A stretch of 64,000 nt of DNA from Siniperca chuatsi (GCF_020085105.1 NC_058055.1:7824822-7888821), one strand, 5' to 3'. Counted from the stretch's first letter, positions 25,301 through 38,377 are shown. Notes: a model not told the origin generated them from the sequence alone. Translations and numbers: made by a program.

Positions 25301-27538
25301 CCTACAATACATACTAAAAAAATTCAAATTGTCAGACAATACAATATACTTATTTCACAGCAGATATTGTAACCTGTCACATTAGGGAAAGCACAGATGT
25401 TGCTAAAAACATTAACTACGGCTCCGTTCTATTCAAGTGTCCCAGTAAGCCGTGACAGCGAGCCGACATGCACATTACCAGGACCCTGAAACTGAAGCAG
25501 CTAAATGGAATTCAGCCATCATTCATTTTATTATTTACACCTGTGCATTTCCTGCTGTAACATGTCAAAATATCTTCTGTGTAAAAGGCCCATTTACTGA
25601 TACTGACACTGCTTTCTAAGGAAGACAATACGCAGATATCAATGCATCCTTCCTATTTAGAAAACATTACCTTTGCCTTTCTGCAGGTTCTTTTCCGCCT
25701 CCTCAAACAGACCTGGTAGGTGTATCACCACCCCGTTGCCTGTAATGTAAAATGAAACTTTAACAATTCTCATGAGAAATAACTTCTTGCACTATTGCAT
25801 GAGATATTTCTTGTGAGTAACAAACTGCTAATGTTTTCATTGATATAAACACAAGTGATCGTGTTACCAATCCCTTCAACAAGTGTTTCTTTAATGTTTC
25901 CTCTTTTCTCATTTCATGGTTTCATTGTACTGGAAAAAAAAAGCTACCAAAAAGAAGAAATGCAAAAATCAAGAAAACAGATTTAAATGCTGATTATGGT
26001 ACCAGAGCAATGTAGCAACACTGGGTTTATTAACATTGACAGTTTATTTCTTTTTTTTTTCTTTCCCAACTTTGGTTTAATTTAACTTTCAGTTACCCTT
26101 TGTGTAACTATGTACAGTCCCTGTAAGTGTTCTGTGCCCTGTGTGTTGATTTTTGTACCCATGCATACTCTCAGTTTATTAGCTACACCTAGCTAGAACT
26201 AACACAGTTTAATGCAACAGTGCTGCAATAAGTCCTACCTTCATGAAGGTTACAACGTTCAATTTGTGGACAAAATATTAGAAACAAAATGACCATAAAG
26301 AAGAATCAACACCACTCTAGATCAGTTTCAATGCAAACAAATACAATTACAAGCTTCAGGAAGGTTTAGTGCAGGACTGGCATTAGTTTTTAGCTAGGTG
26401 TATCTAATAAACTTTGTGTATACTAATATAACTAACAATTACTACAAAAACAGGGTCACAAATACATGACACATAAGTGATAAGGCTGACTGCTGTGGTT
26501 TTGATGTTCTCTCTGATGATGGTCATATACGTTTGTTTTATTGGGATCTTTATCTTCCTGCCAACTTCAAGTCTTTCAACATAAAACACAAGGATTGTCT
26601 CGTACCAATGAAGGAGACAGCCTTCTTGTTGAGCACCCCACTGGGCAGAAGGTGGAAGTCATACTCCACTGAGTCCACAACCACCGTGTGACCTGCATTG
26701 TTGCCTCCCTGCAAACAGTACAAACAGTCAACTTGCTAGAAGACAGTTTTCTGATGAGACACAACACTCGGGGAAAGTAAACAACAGAAACCACCAACAC
26801 TGAGAACAGTTACAATGTTAAGTCTTCTCAGCCTGGGTTTAAATGAGAACGGGCTCAAATTATTCGCCTCCTGCAGTAACAGTGTTTCTAGTTGATTACA
26901 AGATTTAAAAAAAAAAAGACATTTCTGCTAAATGTCACTGGGTTGAGGGACGAACAGCTGGGTGACAACGGGCGGTCAGTGCCTTAGCTAGATAACGTTA
27001 CATTCACTGGATACGGTTATCAGTATGTGGAGGTCATTAGCTGGGTTCAGTACACATTTTGCTACCACGGCAGCAGATAATAAAAACCAAGAGAAACAGC
27101 AGTCCTTGCTAGTATCAACTTAGCACTTCCACATCCGGGAGGTCGGGACAAGGTTGTTGACGTCGGAACCTGGTCATGAATATTTAACAGCAGCAAAACG
27201 GTAACGTTAACAACTTTCACCAACGTTTTCATAACAACGCCATTGTAAGAAGTAGTCAGTATGGATGTTAATGGTGACGTTAAATCGACAGTGTAGTTGG
27301 GTACCTGGCACCTGCATACAATATCCGCATCCATTGCGAGCAAGTCCACAACTTTCCCTTTGCCCTCGTCGCCCCACTGCGCTCCGAGCACAACGGTCAC
27401 TTTGTTCTGCGGCTCCTTCGGGATACGGAGAGGACACTCCTGCGAGACACTCTCCCGTGGCCGCTTAACGACCGGCTCCCCGTTCAGGGAGACGGTCTCT
27501 CGTCCGTTAACGTTAGCCATGGTGCTGTCGGATGCCAT
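19917..27538 (-). CDS. adss2: Adenylosuccinate synthetase (adss2-like), 13 exons
   Basis: Exons: 27538-27305, 26708-26606, 25739-25671, 25193-25143, 25065-24999, 24843-24736, 24380-24299, 23605-23479, 23394-23240, 21371-21247, 21103-21006, 20235-20086 and 19969-19917. All borders are AG/GT and phases join to 473 codons, against about 456 in the human enzyme. It joins IMP and aspartate using GTP, the committed step to AMP, in the cytosol as a dimer. [11 protein letters not shown] (52-62) contains the catalytic Asp and the phosphate loop, and GGNNAGHT (79-86) holds the catalytic His. [17 protein letters not shown] starts at 177. The protein ends [16 protein letters not shown], a typical C-terminus. 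CRCQ, NLGTTKKG and DGIQEQQRQ favour ADSS2 over the muscle ADSS1 form. The start ATG has a good Kozak context; a second in-frame Met at residue 7 is possible. Confidence 0.95.
20880..20970. repeat. Fragment of an AATCGA-rich fish MITE in an adss2 intron
   Basis: AAAATTAATCGACAATTTAG, then AAAATGTCAAACATTCACTG and GCTTCTCAAATGTGAGAATT, resembles the interior of a common teleost hAT-related MITE. Ends are not recognisable, so it is probably an eroded fragment. Confidence 0.45.
21790..22665. mobile_element. Non-autonomous DNA transposon in adss2 intron 9
   Basis: The left end CTATCTTGCGCC is mirrored by GGTGTAAGATAG on the right, a 10 of 12 match. The left side continues into GCGC-rich text and the right end reads GTGTAAGATAGGGCCCC, a terminal form I recognise from fish DNA elements. 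The interior holds a TG microsatellite (22283-22319) and eroded sequence without a long ORF. It may derive from a PIF/Harbinger-like or hAT element; this was not resolved. It makes up nearly half of the intron 21372-23239. Confidence 0.6.
22283..22319. repeat. (TG)n microsatellite
   Basis: About 18 TG units, inside the transposon-derived block of adss2 intron 9. Confidence 0.96.
23993..24238. repeat. Dispersed repeat, copy A, in adss2 intron 7
   Basis: It shares long near-identical stretches with copy B at 25,351-25,598 in the same orientation: TCAAGTGTCCCAGTAAGCCG, then ACATTACCAGGACCCTGAAA and GGAATTCAGCCATCATT. The two differ by scattered substitutions. No ORF and no clear terminal repeat were seen. 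Confidence 0.85.
25351..25598. repeat. Dispersed repeat, copy B, in adss2 intron 3
   Basis: The partner of the block at 23,993-24,238. Both begin near CACAGCAGAYAT and end near AAAAGGYCC. Because they lie 1.36 kb apart in direct orientation, unequal pairing could delete or duplicate exons 4 to 7 of adss2. Confidence 0.85.
26172..26414. mobile_element. MITE with CAGTTTATTAG terminal inverted repeats, adss2 intron 2
   Basis: Left end CAGTTTATTAGCTACACCTA and right end TAGGTGTATCTAATAAACT are inverted repeats with few mismatches over about 20 bases. This TIR is familiar from an abundant fish MITE. It is about 243 bases long and non-coding. Confidence 0.75.
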
Positions 27539-27640
27539 GCTGCTACCCTCCGTTCACAAGCCGGATATATCGTTTTAGCGCGTTTCTCTGCGTCACGGGA
27601 AGTGCTCGTCTGTTGCTTCACCACTAGATGGCAGGGTTTC
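27539..27640 (-). promoter_or_regulatory. adss2: adss2 proximal promoter with a CTCF-type motif
   Basis: The region is TATA-less. On the minus strand CACTTCCCGTGACG combines an ETS-like core (ACTTCC) and a TGACG half-site just upstream of the start codon. CCACTAGATGGCAG (27621-27634, plus strand) fits the CTCF core CCASYAGRKGGC at every position. Binding is inferred from the motif only. Confidence 0.5.
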
Positions 27641-29999
27641 TTCTTACATCCTTGGTTCTTCTGAAATTTGTATCAGTTTATTCTCCCTATAAACCTGTTA
27701 GAATGAATATAATCGATTAACTGACACAACAACGTTGTATTTAACTCGGTTTCTTTGTTTTGTTGCTGTTGAAGAGATTGAAGAGACGTCACGATTCACG
27801 AAGCGTACGCGTACACAACATAATGTGATTCACTCCTCTCCACTTCCGTCTTCGTTTTAAACCTCTGGCCAGACTACACGGCTTGTTTTGTGCCTGGCAG
27901 TTAATGAGTTGTGTGCTTCTTAATAGCCTGAATAACCACATTGCAAAGTAATGAGTCTACTTTGCATTCCTGGGTGTGTTTTGGCCTTTGATGGTGTATT
28001 TTAATATTCTATTTAAAAGGAAGATCCTCAAAAATATGGAGTTTCCAAAACGTTTTGGAGTGCAATGGTTTAACTAATTGATACACTAGCTTTAATAAAT
28101 TAATTGATCAGTTTATTAATTTGAAACATGAAGCAAAACCATCTTCCAAAGCAATTCATCAAACATCATGATTATTGATTAATGAGGTCTGATTAATTAA
28201 TGAGTAAAAAAATAATTTATATGCATGCAATCATTTACTGTTCATATAGAGGAGGCACAGTCAACATCTGACTTACAATATTTTCATTTGTTTATTGATA
28301 TTTAATATTTGATTTTTCCTTTCAACCAGCTCAAATCCAATGCTTTATACCTTCCTGACAAAGGAGGCAACTGCCTTGGTTCAGCATGTTGATTTGTTGT
28401 GATTTGATGAATTTGATTGGTATCGTGCACAATTTAAGCACATCGTCATTTAAAACGTGTCAAAATGTAGCGTTACAACGCCTCGCTGACCATAATGAGT
28501 TGAAGGTTTCAGGTCTGATTCCTTTCTGCATGATTGCACTGATTCAGTGCTGCAAAGTGTGCATCAAAGGCATCATTTTAAACATGTGTGTGTGTACTTG
28601 TAAGGCCCCCGCCATTCCAAGTCATGCTGTTTTTTTCCCCTGGTGCATATTCCAATACAAATTTACATTTAATCAAAACACAGCAAACAAAGAGACACAG
28701 ACTGTACGCACGGCCAAGTAATGTTCCAGCACATGGCTGCTGGTTGGTTTTCTGGACCACAGCTCCTCACATCTGTCTGATCATACAGTTGTTGTATTTG
28801 TGTAGTAATTTGTGGTTTAATTAGTAAGCAAACAAAGTAATTTGTTCACCTAATTCATATGACAGGCTGTGCATGTCTGTGTGTGGCATAACTATGGCTG
28901 ATTGTCTTCACCACTTCCACCCCATAATCCACTGAAGAAGATGTGGAGGACTGCACTAAAACTCAGGTCAGGTTACTGGATAAGTCGGCCCTTCTAACAG
29001 TTGCCTGCCACACGGTGACGCTTGAGTCATAGAGGTAAAAATATCATCACGTAGTCTAAATCGATATTTTCTGTTCATCACATTTTTTCGAAGCATTGAT
29101 CAGATTAGCAGAGTAAAACATTGTATTATAAGGAACATCCCGCCAATATTAATGGCTGAGTCTTGTGCTGGATAGATTAAAGCGTGGCGATTAATGTTGA
29201 TGCATATGAACACAAAAAGTAGCTGCTGAGAATGAATAATATTTAGTTTAATTATTAATCCTCAGTAGCATTTAAGATGTTTTTTTTCAAAATGGTAAAT
29301 TACGAATAGAACAGAATGCAAAAGTGAAAGTTTGGTGGTCGTTATCAATCTTTGTTGTTTAAGGATGATTTTGTAAACACACTAGTGTTGTTTGCAGGCT
29401 GGACTTCAGTTGAGGGCACACTATACTGCCACATCATATATTGTGAAAACGTCAATTATTAAGTCAATTTCCATGTTAACAAATTGTAATTTGTCAGTTT
29501 TGTTTATTTTTTAGAGATATATTGGTAGATCAGTTTCATGTGAAAATAAATCAAATCATTGTGAGTTTGGGCCCTCCAAAATGTCAAGCAGACTGCGTCA
29601 ACTTGTTTCCATGAGGCTGAAACAGCAGTCGAGAATGGCGTCGGCACCCATCTAGCCAGTCAGTTTAATTTAAATATTTCAAAATCTCTAGTGCTTCAGC
29701 ATAACATGAGGTCAATAAATATTTGTATTGAGGTAACTTCGTCTTTGCTATTCCTTTAATGGTTCTTTAATTATAAGTATAAGTATAGTAATAATGTTTG
29801 CTTAACATTCTGGCATCTGTGTCATTGTTTCTTGTTAATCCAAGGTAAAATAATTATTACATGCATTGTTTTCCCAAACCCTTTCAAGCTAATTTGTGAT
29901 TTTGGGTTGTATAAATAAAAGCGCCTTGGCTTTCTTTGGCAACACATATTAATCTTACACAGAATAAACGGCAGACTCATCCATTCACAAACCGACACA

Positions 30000-31509
30000 T
30001 TCAGACTTTATTCATTGTAAAAGATGCTTCAAAAACAAGGAATGTAGAAGCCACAAAAGTCACAGTTGGCTCATTGATGCACCAGCTGTAGACACATCCA
30101 TGAGACCTTCTTCTGGTTTGTATCTGTACACGTTCAGGAGGACAAACACAGCAGTGGCCTACAGAACTGACAGGCAGATGTTACAATCACTGGCTGTCAA
30201 TTCATAGGTCATCACCTTGTGCCCCATCGCTCTTCAGCTACTTCAAAATAAAAATGACTAAATGTTTTATTAAACAGCGAGTTTTGTGATCTCTCAGCAA
30301 GAGTTAAAAGTCAGTTGAAGTAAAATACCCCCCCCCCCAAAAAAACAAAAAAAACAAAAGAGTTCAGGCTTCATGTTGTGTTCGGTGGCTCTCTACACGT
30401 AACAGCACCTCCACTGGAACAGACACAGCTTCCACATGGAGTTGCTGTTACATCCAGCAAGCACCAGAAGGCTCATCTCTGATAGCAAACTGCAGAGGAG
30501 AAAAGGAGCAAGAGAAAGCACCGAGGTTAACTCAGGATTTGGACTTGGAGGCAGTTGTTTTAGTAGGCGAGGCGTCCCCGCTTGCAAGTGACTTTGACCC
30601 AGCAATTTCCTCCTCCCAGTTTTATTGCCTATAGTAGACGGCATTGTTGCTCACGCTCTTCCAACAGCACGGCCAAAGGGCCAAGGCCTGTATAGATAAC
30701 ACAGATTTTATGGTTGCCGTCAACATGAGAGGGTGCTTTTCAATATGTGAATATATGGGTGTGTCTGAGTCTGACCTATGTACCTGCAGGCCCCGCATTT
30801 CCTGCTCATACTGTTTGTTCTCATAATTACTATAATATCGGCTTTATACATGGTCAATAGTCTATCAGTTTGAACCTAATGGAGTTATTTTCTTTTAAAT
30901 TCTGCAATTTTTCTTTTCTTTTTCATCCTGTCTTGTTCAGCTTGCAGAGTAAGATCTCTGTAGACTTTGCCTTGTAGTAAAACTCTGCACAGAAAAAACA
31001 GAACAATAAAGCAATTAAATGATTAGCAGCTCTGTTAGACCATCTATGCTTGTACTTGTTTTTTTATTCTGTTAGATAGACCAATCAGACTGCATCCATC
31101 GCTTTCTGCCTCTTCAAAGAACATTCGTTAGAAAAATACTAGAATTACACCTAGTTTGTTTTACTCAGTAACTCTGCCAAAAAACTAATAATAATACTAC
31201 CGGCCTGACAAACATATACAATATTTTAAACATTAGAAAAAAGCAGAAAACATAAGTACTTAGTTAAGGTCTTAAGCATATTAAAGTAAGGAAGATTTTG
31301 TCTTACAGTACATAATATACCCTTCAACATAGAGCCATTTCAATGCAGTAAAAAAATTATGGCAAAAATGTTTTTTTTTCTGGTTTACCACCTTGTCAGG
31401 TATTCTTTAGGAACAAAATAATTGGAGCTGTCTTTGCACATAGTTTTAATCCTGTAAATTTAACATAGAATACAGTTTTCAGTTTTCAGTTCAAGAGCTC
31501 CTACTCACC
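30000..31509 (-). other. Weak candidate for a two-exon minus-strand transcript
   Basis: A donor AAG followed by GTGAGTAG ends at 31509. A good acceptor (TTTTCTCCTCTGCAG) opens an exon at 30489. A minus-strand AATAAA lies near 30007-30012. Reading through the donor and across the splice gives a frame ending FAIRDEPSGACWM and a stop, but no ATG or conserved domain supports coding. It may be a long non-coding RNA or chance. Confidence 0.15.
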
Positions 31510-34500
31510 TTTAGATGCAACATGGCCCGGTAGCTTTCACAGGACGAGGCCAAAGGTTTGAAGAGCAGCAGGGTGTCATGACACGGGGAGCCGGGCCAGA
31601 GCAGCAGAGGGGAAATACAGAAAAGTAGAAACGGAGAAAACGAGACCAAGACAGATGAAGACACAGAGGGCGATACTGACAGTGAACTAAAAGAGGGCCG
31701 ATTTGATGTAAATGTCAGCAATGACGGCGAAGCTATGGCAGCGAGGCAAAGCAGCCAGTTTAAGAGATCAGGGGTTGGTAGAAGGTTAATTATTACATTT
31801 GCAGTCAATATTTAACAGGCCCAGCGCCCTGCCCCTCTGTCCAACATCCTGATTCCACACTGAGTGACACAGAGGGTAGGGCCAGCATCAAGCACATCTC
31901 TTTTGTCCCCTGCACAAAATATGTATTTAACGCCTCACATGGCCTGCAGAAGAAACTCTGTGCACCACTTCAAAATGTGCTTTTCCTGAGTCTTACCTGT
32001 GATTTGAAAAACTTGAACTCAGTGTGATTTTTATATGGGGTTTATATGGTAAAAGAAACTCCCCTATCTGTCAACCATAATGGTCAAGACAAACTGAGAG
32101 GAAAGATACTCCCTTTGCTTTCTGCGTTTTAGCTGTAAACGCAGCATGACGTGAGCTACAGCAAGATGTACGGAAGTATCAGCACGTGAGCCCAGTCTAC
32201 ATTTACTGTTGCGTTCATCGTTCTCACATACACATACACACACCTCTGCACAATTACTGGCATGAGCAGATATGAAACTCAGGGCTATGAAGCAATAGGT
32301 GGAAGCAACAGACTGTGGACTGTATTCACAGAGCCAGAGTGAACAACAGCACAATAAAAGGCTGATTGAATGGTGTGTTAAAGATTGGTAGAGAGGAAGA
32401 GGGTGCAGAGTGCACTTTGATGCTTAAAAATAATTAATAGCGTAACAAATAATAAAACTTTTTTAATCATTGAATACAGAACATATTAAATTATGGTAAA
32501 TGACCCTGAATGATAAACTCTTTAACTTTAGGGCAACTGTAAAATGACTCACATGTGACACAAGCTACTGGTAGTAAACTGTTGTACGATAACTTTAAAA
32601 CATAAAACTTAAAGTTTACTGGAGCTCCTATCTCTTACCAAGACTCTGTTATATTTGACTCTTATGTACCTTGGATCCTCTCTGCCATGGATATTACTTT
32701 AATGTCTTTCCTTTCTGATCTGTCAGAGGAGTGCCTGGATAATAAAAGAGATGCAATCTGGTGATCTAACAGGGGCAAAAGTTGTTTAAGTCATTTTAAC
32801 AGATTCATGATGAAACAGTATATCAACAGGAAAGGCTGTTGTTCCACTGTTTTTCTGTCCTCATGTAGACATTTCATATAACTGTTTTAAGGTCCTCACT
32901 ATGCGACTGCAGCACAAACTCCTTTAATGTAGTTAAAAATATATAATTTGTGGTTAAAAATCGACATTTTTCTTCTAATAGCATTTTTTTTTTTACATGT
33001 TCTGCCTCTTCTTTTATTCATATGCTTGGGCTATCTTATCTAGAAGTTCAAGGGATTGGTGTGCCTGAGTGCAGAGTCCAGTGTCTCTACAAGAGAGAAT
33101 ATGTGCACAGCATTAATCTGCCACACAGATAAAGTTGTTTCTTGCTCCTTTGAATCGACGGTGCCTGCGGTCATAATAATTTCTGCTGCAATTTAGATCA
33201 GATAACAGCATCAATCTGCTGAGCATGAAATTATCCCGTGCACAAGGTCACACGCAGTCCTTAAATCTTAGCTGAGGTTGATCTCATTTCAGAAATGATT
33301 GACTCTATTAGGGTAGTTGATGTTGTTTTAATGGACATATTGTTCCGTTTTCTGAGCTCAATTGGCTTATTTAATGTTAAAACAATCTCTAGCTTCTGTA
33401 TGTTACTCCTTTCTGTAATTTTTTTTGAGTCTGCTAATTATATTTATTTGAGTTTAAATGTGTACTGAGTTTTGATGAGAGGGCCGCTCACATGCTGCAA
33501 GCTGCCATTTGCCTCTGTTACACATTTCTTACTTTACTTTTTCCTCTTTCTATATTTTCTTCATAGTTTTACTCGACTTTGGTCCAGTCATGCTAAACTG
33601 AACTGGAAAGAAAAAGCAGTAATGTGCGAGAGTTTTCAAAGATATTATAAGACTGAGTCCAACATGTGGCAATACAAATACGTCCACTTTTCCAGCATGC
33701 TACTTCAAAGCTTCAAACACACTTCCATTCACACAGCCAGGCATCAGATATCTGATGACTAATGTTTCTGGGTTTTTTGTTCCTTTTTGGTTGACTGGTT
33801 TGAATTTTTTTAACACGAGAAATCCAGCAGTGTAACAGATCATATTTGAGTAATCCACTCGCATTTTCATCATGTGTTCATTTCCAGACATGTTGGCACC
33901 ACCTGGGAGTCGTATTTGAAAACACGTCTTTCAGTAAGCTGCAGTAACAATAAGAGGACTGTGTTTAAAGGCTCTGAAAACGTATTTTCTCAATCAGCTT
34001 CTTACGATGAGTAATGGGATCCTAAATGAATAAGCTATTTTCTTTTACAGTTTTGATTATTTCACTTGAGAGATTTCTGTATTTTGCTGTGCTCGTCTTG
34101 CCGGTTTGGAGTGGGCGGAGCTCAGCTGGAAAAAGGTGATGTCATGTACTTCCATGTACCAATCAGGATTAAGCAATATTGTAATCAAAATCTGATGACT
34201 GTTGGGTTGTTTGATCATTGCCAATCTGATCAAACCACACCCACACATTCCTGATATAGCGTTAAACTCCTAAAAACATAATACCTTAAGATGTCGATTG
34301 CTTATTGAGTCATGAATATTTGATGTTGTAGAAAAAAAGATTTGAAGGTAAGCTTTTCAGGGGCATTAAAATATCTGTGTTGTTTTTTAGGCCTTAACAT
34401 GGACCAGTACTTGTGCCTGCCCCATTATGGATTCACCCCATTTCTGTCCATCAGTGTTCAGCCTGCATCCTATTTCCTTTTCACCGGAGGAGCTCATCAT

Positions 34501-37089
34501 GAGCTGGATGGAACACCTGCAAATATAACTCAATATTTTCATTGTGGTCCTTGATGAAGACATGCACATAAAGATAAAGATAATGTCATGAAGATCGTGA
34601 ACTTACAAGTAGCGTTGGTTAGCTAAGTTAGTTAGCTTTAGCTTGCCACAGCAGAATGCAGTATATGGATGATTAGTATGATTATTAGTAGTTTTATGAT
34701 GAGCATTAGCTTCAGCTGGGTATCTAGCTGAAAAGGCTGGTAAACAGTGTGTTTAGCCACCAATGCTTAAAGTTAACCTAGCTAGCCACCCTGTCCTCTG
34801 CACTCAGTGGGAAAGTTCATTTTTTTTACACTCCATTTTAATTATTTAACTAACAACATTATTTACTGATGTATTCAGTTGTATTTTTGACTTGTCTGAT
34901 AACCTTTTACTATGACAATGACACACCGATTCATATATCATATCAATTTTAACAAAATAATTTTTTAAATATTCTTTATAAAATAAAACATTAGAAGCTG
35001 CACTTTGCTTTATTTGTGTTGTTCAGTCCACAGCAGATTATAATGCATATTTAAGCCTGAAAAAACAGTAACAAACATTTGCTCTGGAGTTTTAGTACAC
35101 AGCCTGCTAATATCCAGGGCTGCATATTTGCACAATTTAAAATGCACACAGCGGCACAGAACTACAAACCTCTGTAAACTACATCTCTGTGGTCATGAGC
35201 TGTTTTTCTGTCTTTTTTGAAGGGGGGGAGTGAAAGTTTTTATCTTTTATGTGTGTGTATGTACTATGTGTATATGTGTAAATGCACATTTCATTATTGA
35301 TCATGTTGCTTATGTTTTTAATCTTCTGTCTTTGGAAACACTTTGTGCTCATTGCTTGAAAGGTTCTCTGCAAATAAAATTATTATTTCTTAAACTGCCA
35401 TAATTAATGAGGACACTGTTTAATCTTTAACATTAATCTTCATGCTTTTTTATTTCATTATAAATAATCTATGTACACATACTTTTCCTTTGGAGTAACC
35501 TTATTTCATCTGTCTGCAAATACAAGTACCCACAAGAAAAGTCAGCACTGCCCCCTCTCTTAAAACCACGATACTTATACATGTTGATTAGAAGTAGAAG
35601 CTGTCTAAGTATAAGATGTGAGCAGCCCCTTGAAAGACAAGAAGTAGAAATAGAATCAAAAGTATTTTTATTGTTTTTTACTCTATGCTAACATAACTTG
35701 GGTTGTTGCCACTGACAGAATGGCAATTACAAAGACATTTCTATAAGGAAAATACAGTCTGTTGCTCTAGGAGATATTAAGTTATAATTTCATATGCTTA
35801 AATGTACAGCACAGTAAGCCATGGACTCACTGTGAAAAGTAATAAATATTAAATACTGTACAAATGCAAAACCTCAGACACTTTTCCCCCTCCTTAAGTT
35901 AAAGTGAGAGTCAGTGAGGATCAAGCCTTCATCTCTGCTCCTCTCAAAGATATCCTCATTGCTGAAGTTGGACATGATCTCATTTCATATTCCTTTGCTC
36001 GAGTTTGGATTTGTAGATCCTGACACATAAAAACAATCGTAAAATGAGGGAAAGTTTGAGTCTTTGGGTTCCTGGGTGAGGACACCTCACCACACCGAGA
36101 GGTTACACCTGTCAAACTGGAGTGGATAGTGTTTGATACAGAGAGGCTCAGTCATGAGCTCATATACACAAGTAGAAATTAGCTTTGGTACTGAAACATC
36201 CACTGAGAAATAACATGGATTTTCATCGGGCCTTAAAAGATGTATTCTGACCTATATCGCCCTCTATTGGTGAGCACCACTGTACATAAGAAGGACCTTG
36301 CCTTTACAACTTTCTCAAATGATTTCTAAAATCCTAAACAAAGCCTTTGCCTCCTCAGCTCTCCTGGCTGAATGAGCAATTTTCATCAAATGGAAACGAC
36401 CTCTCATTTCCCGTTGATCCCACCGTCAGAAATCTGATGCTGGTATGTAGACAAAATGAATATTTTCTGTATTCATGGAGGGAGCCCTCACAACCTATTT
36501 CCCTGAGGCCTGATGAAATCTCTCCCTTCTTAAACTAGATGTGCCTGTTTTCTCTGCTGGTTCACTTTCATGCAGGCTTACTCATACTCATCCTGTGGAT
36601 TTCTTTTCTTGCCCGAATCTGTAATATGTCACTCATGTATTCCTCTGCCTTCATGTCCCTTTTTGGTATAATGTTTTTGCTGTTTTTGTTCACGTCTGAA
36701 AAAACAGTCAAACAATACTGCTTTGTCTTTCTTTTTTTCTTGGCCTGGGAAGCAGCCATCATGGCCAAAAATGTCCCTTGCTCCGAGCACTGTCGTCTGC
36801 TGTTGATCAGGTGAAAACGTTTGGGGAGTTCTGGGAGAAGAATTGGCAGTGATGTGAAGTGCCACCAGGTGGAGAGACTTTGTTCCAAAATAAAGTACAG
36901 GCTGGGTAGTGAGAGCTGAAGCCAGAAATGTCAACACCTCGTGAGACCTTTAATCATTGGGATTAATCAAAAAACTTCAGCCCCCTACAGGTAAATTAGG
37001 ACCTAAAATCATACTAACTGCCACCTTAACTGCTTCCTAAATGACTTGTCAACCAATTGTAACTACTAACTATTAATCTGGCAAATAAA

Positions 37090-37385
37090 ATGTCAGGAAA
37101 TAGTCATATCACTCGATAAGTAACACAAAACTGCAGTACAGAAATGCCATAAATATGCAATCTAGAGACAGTATACCTTATAACATGACACCAATAAGGA
37201 CTGACAAGTTTATTTTTTTAACTGTAAATTGTCCCAGTCTGCACATATCTTGGTCATAATTCTTTAATAATCAAGTTTAAAGGGATCTTCAACAAAAATG
37301 TTTGTTTTGTGAAAAAATATATTGATCTTTTTAAAACTCATTTATCTGCATTGACCTCAAAAACCCAGCATTGGTCAGGCTCTAG
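37090..37385. repeat. Dispersed repeat, copy 2 (related to 17,815-18,200)
   Basis: It contains TGCAGTACAGAAATGCC and CACATATCTTGG in the same order and similar spacing as copy 1. It ends ATTGGTCAGGCTCTA, a terminus typical of a hAT-like fish element whose inverse is TAGAGCCTGACC. The left end is not recognisable. Confidence 0.45.
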
Positions 37386-38210
37386 TGTGAAATTCCCATC
37401 ACAAATGTAAAAAATCCCAAAGATATTAAATTGTAACAATTATAAAACAGAGCATCAGCAAATCATTAAACATTTAAGCTGGAACCATCAATTTTTTTCA
37501 CTTGATAAAAAGACTGTCAATTCATTGGTTTCCAAAATGAAGTTGTTCTCTAAAAACATCTGATCTTAAACCATTTAATTATGTACAGACACAGCTCAGT
37601 TGTATATTAATTGCACTATTTTATTCAGCTGATACTAAAAACAATGTGGAACATATGCTCACCAAAATGTTATGAACAACTGATGAGACAATAAAACCTC
37701 AACACAAAAGCTAATAAGAGGCAGTGCACTGGATTGGACTCAAGATCTAAATAAATGCAAATTCTTGACACTTAAGGCTTCGCAGGCCTTGTAGAAACCA
37801 CAGGATGGAAAGACAACATATCTTTTTAAGCAGCACAACAAGGAAAACGGCATTATATAAAAATACCAAAGACATAATGTGATTCTGTGTTGCTGAATTG
37901 CTGTTTATTTTGTTCTTCTGAGTGTTCGGGGGATTTGTGAGAAAGAAATGTGTGTGCTACTATTTACAGTGTAACTCAGTATGGGGCAAAAGTACAGTTC
38001 ACTTTAATTTTTATTTTTTTAATTCAATGTCAAAAAACCTTTCCACTAAAGATTAACTGCTACTAAGAAACAGCAATGAAAGTGAGTCAAAAGTAAAACA
38101 TTAATCATAACAGACCAATAAATGAAATAAATTATTTTCCATCAACTCGTGACGCTGAGATACACTGGTACGCATTCAGTTTGTTTAAAAACCACATTTG
38201 ACTGTAAGAC

Positions 38211-38377
38211 TTTATTCAGCTCTGGTACTAAAAGCACAGTTAAATACCTAAAGGTTGCTCCCCAAGACGTTGTGTTATAATGGTGTGTTGAATAGTACTC
38301 GTGTAAAACTGCTCGACTGTAAATTGGTGGACTACTGATTTTCCATATTAGCAAAGCGAATTTAGTCTTACTTTATT
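38211..38377 (-). promoter_or_regulatory. kif4: Candidate poly(A) signals of kif4
   Basis: AATAAA on the minus strand occurs at 38372-38377 and 38211-38216, about 270 and 430 bases beyond the kif4 stop. Either could end the transcript. Further TTTATT words occur down to about 37,900. Confidence 0.4.

Larger units (their letters stand above)
27641..38100. other. Intergenic region between adss2 and kif4
   Basis: About 10 kb, AT-rich, without a gene that I can recognise on either strand. ORFs are short and do not resemble known proteins. A weak spliced-transcript candidate (30,000-31,509), a diverged repeat (37,090-37,385) and two CTCF-like motifs (36258-36270, 36862-36874) are described elsewhere. 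The end nearest kif4 overlaps its probable 3' UTR. Confidence 0.65.

Noticed and set aside
31491-31808. 105-codon minus-strand ORF with hydrophobic Ser-rich text
   Set aside because: It opens only with TTG, has biased composition from pyrimidine-rich DNA, and no similarity that I recognise. Only its donor-like end is kept as a weak transcript hint.
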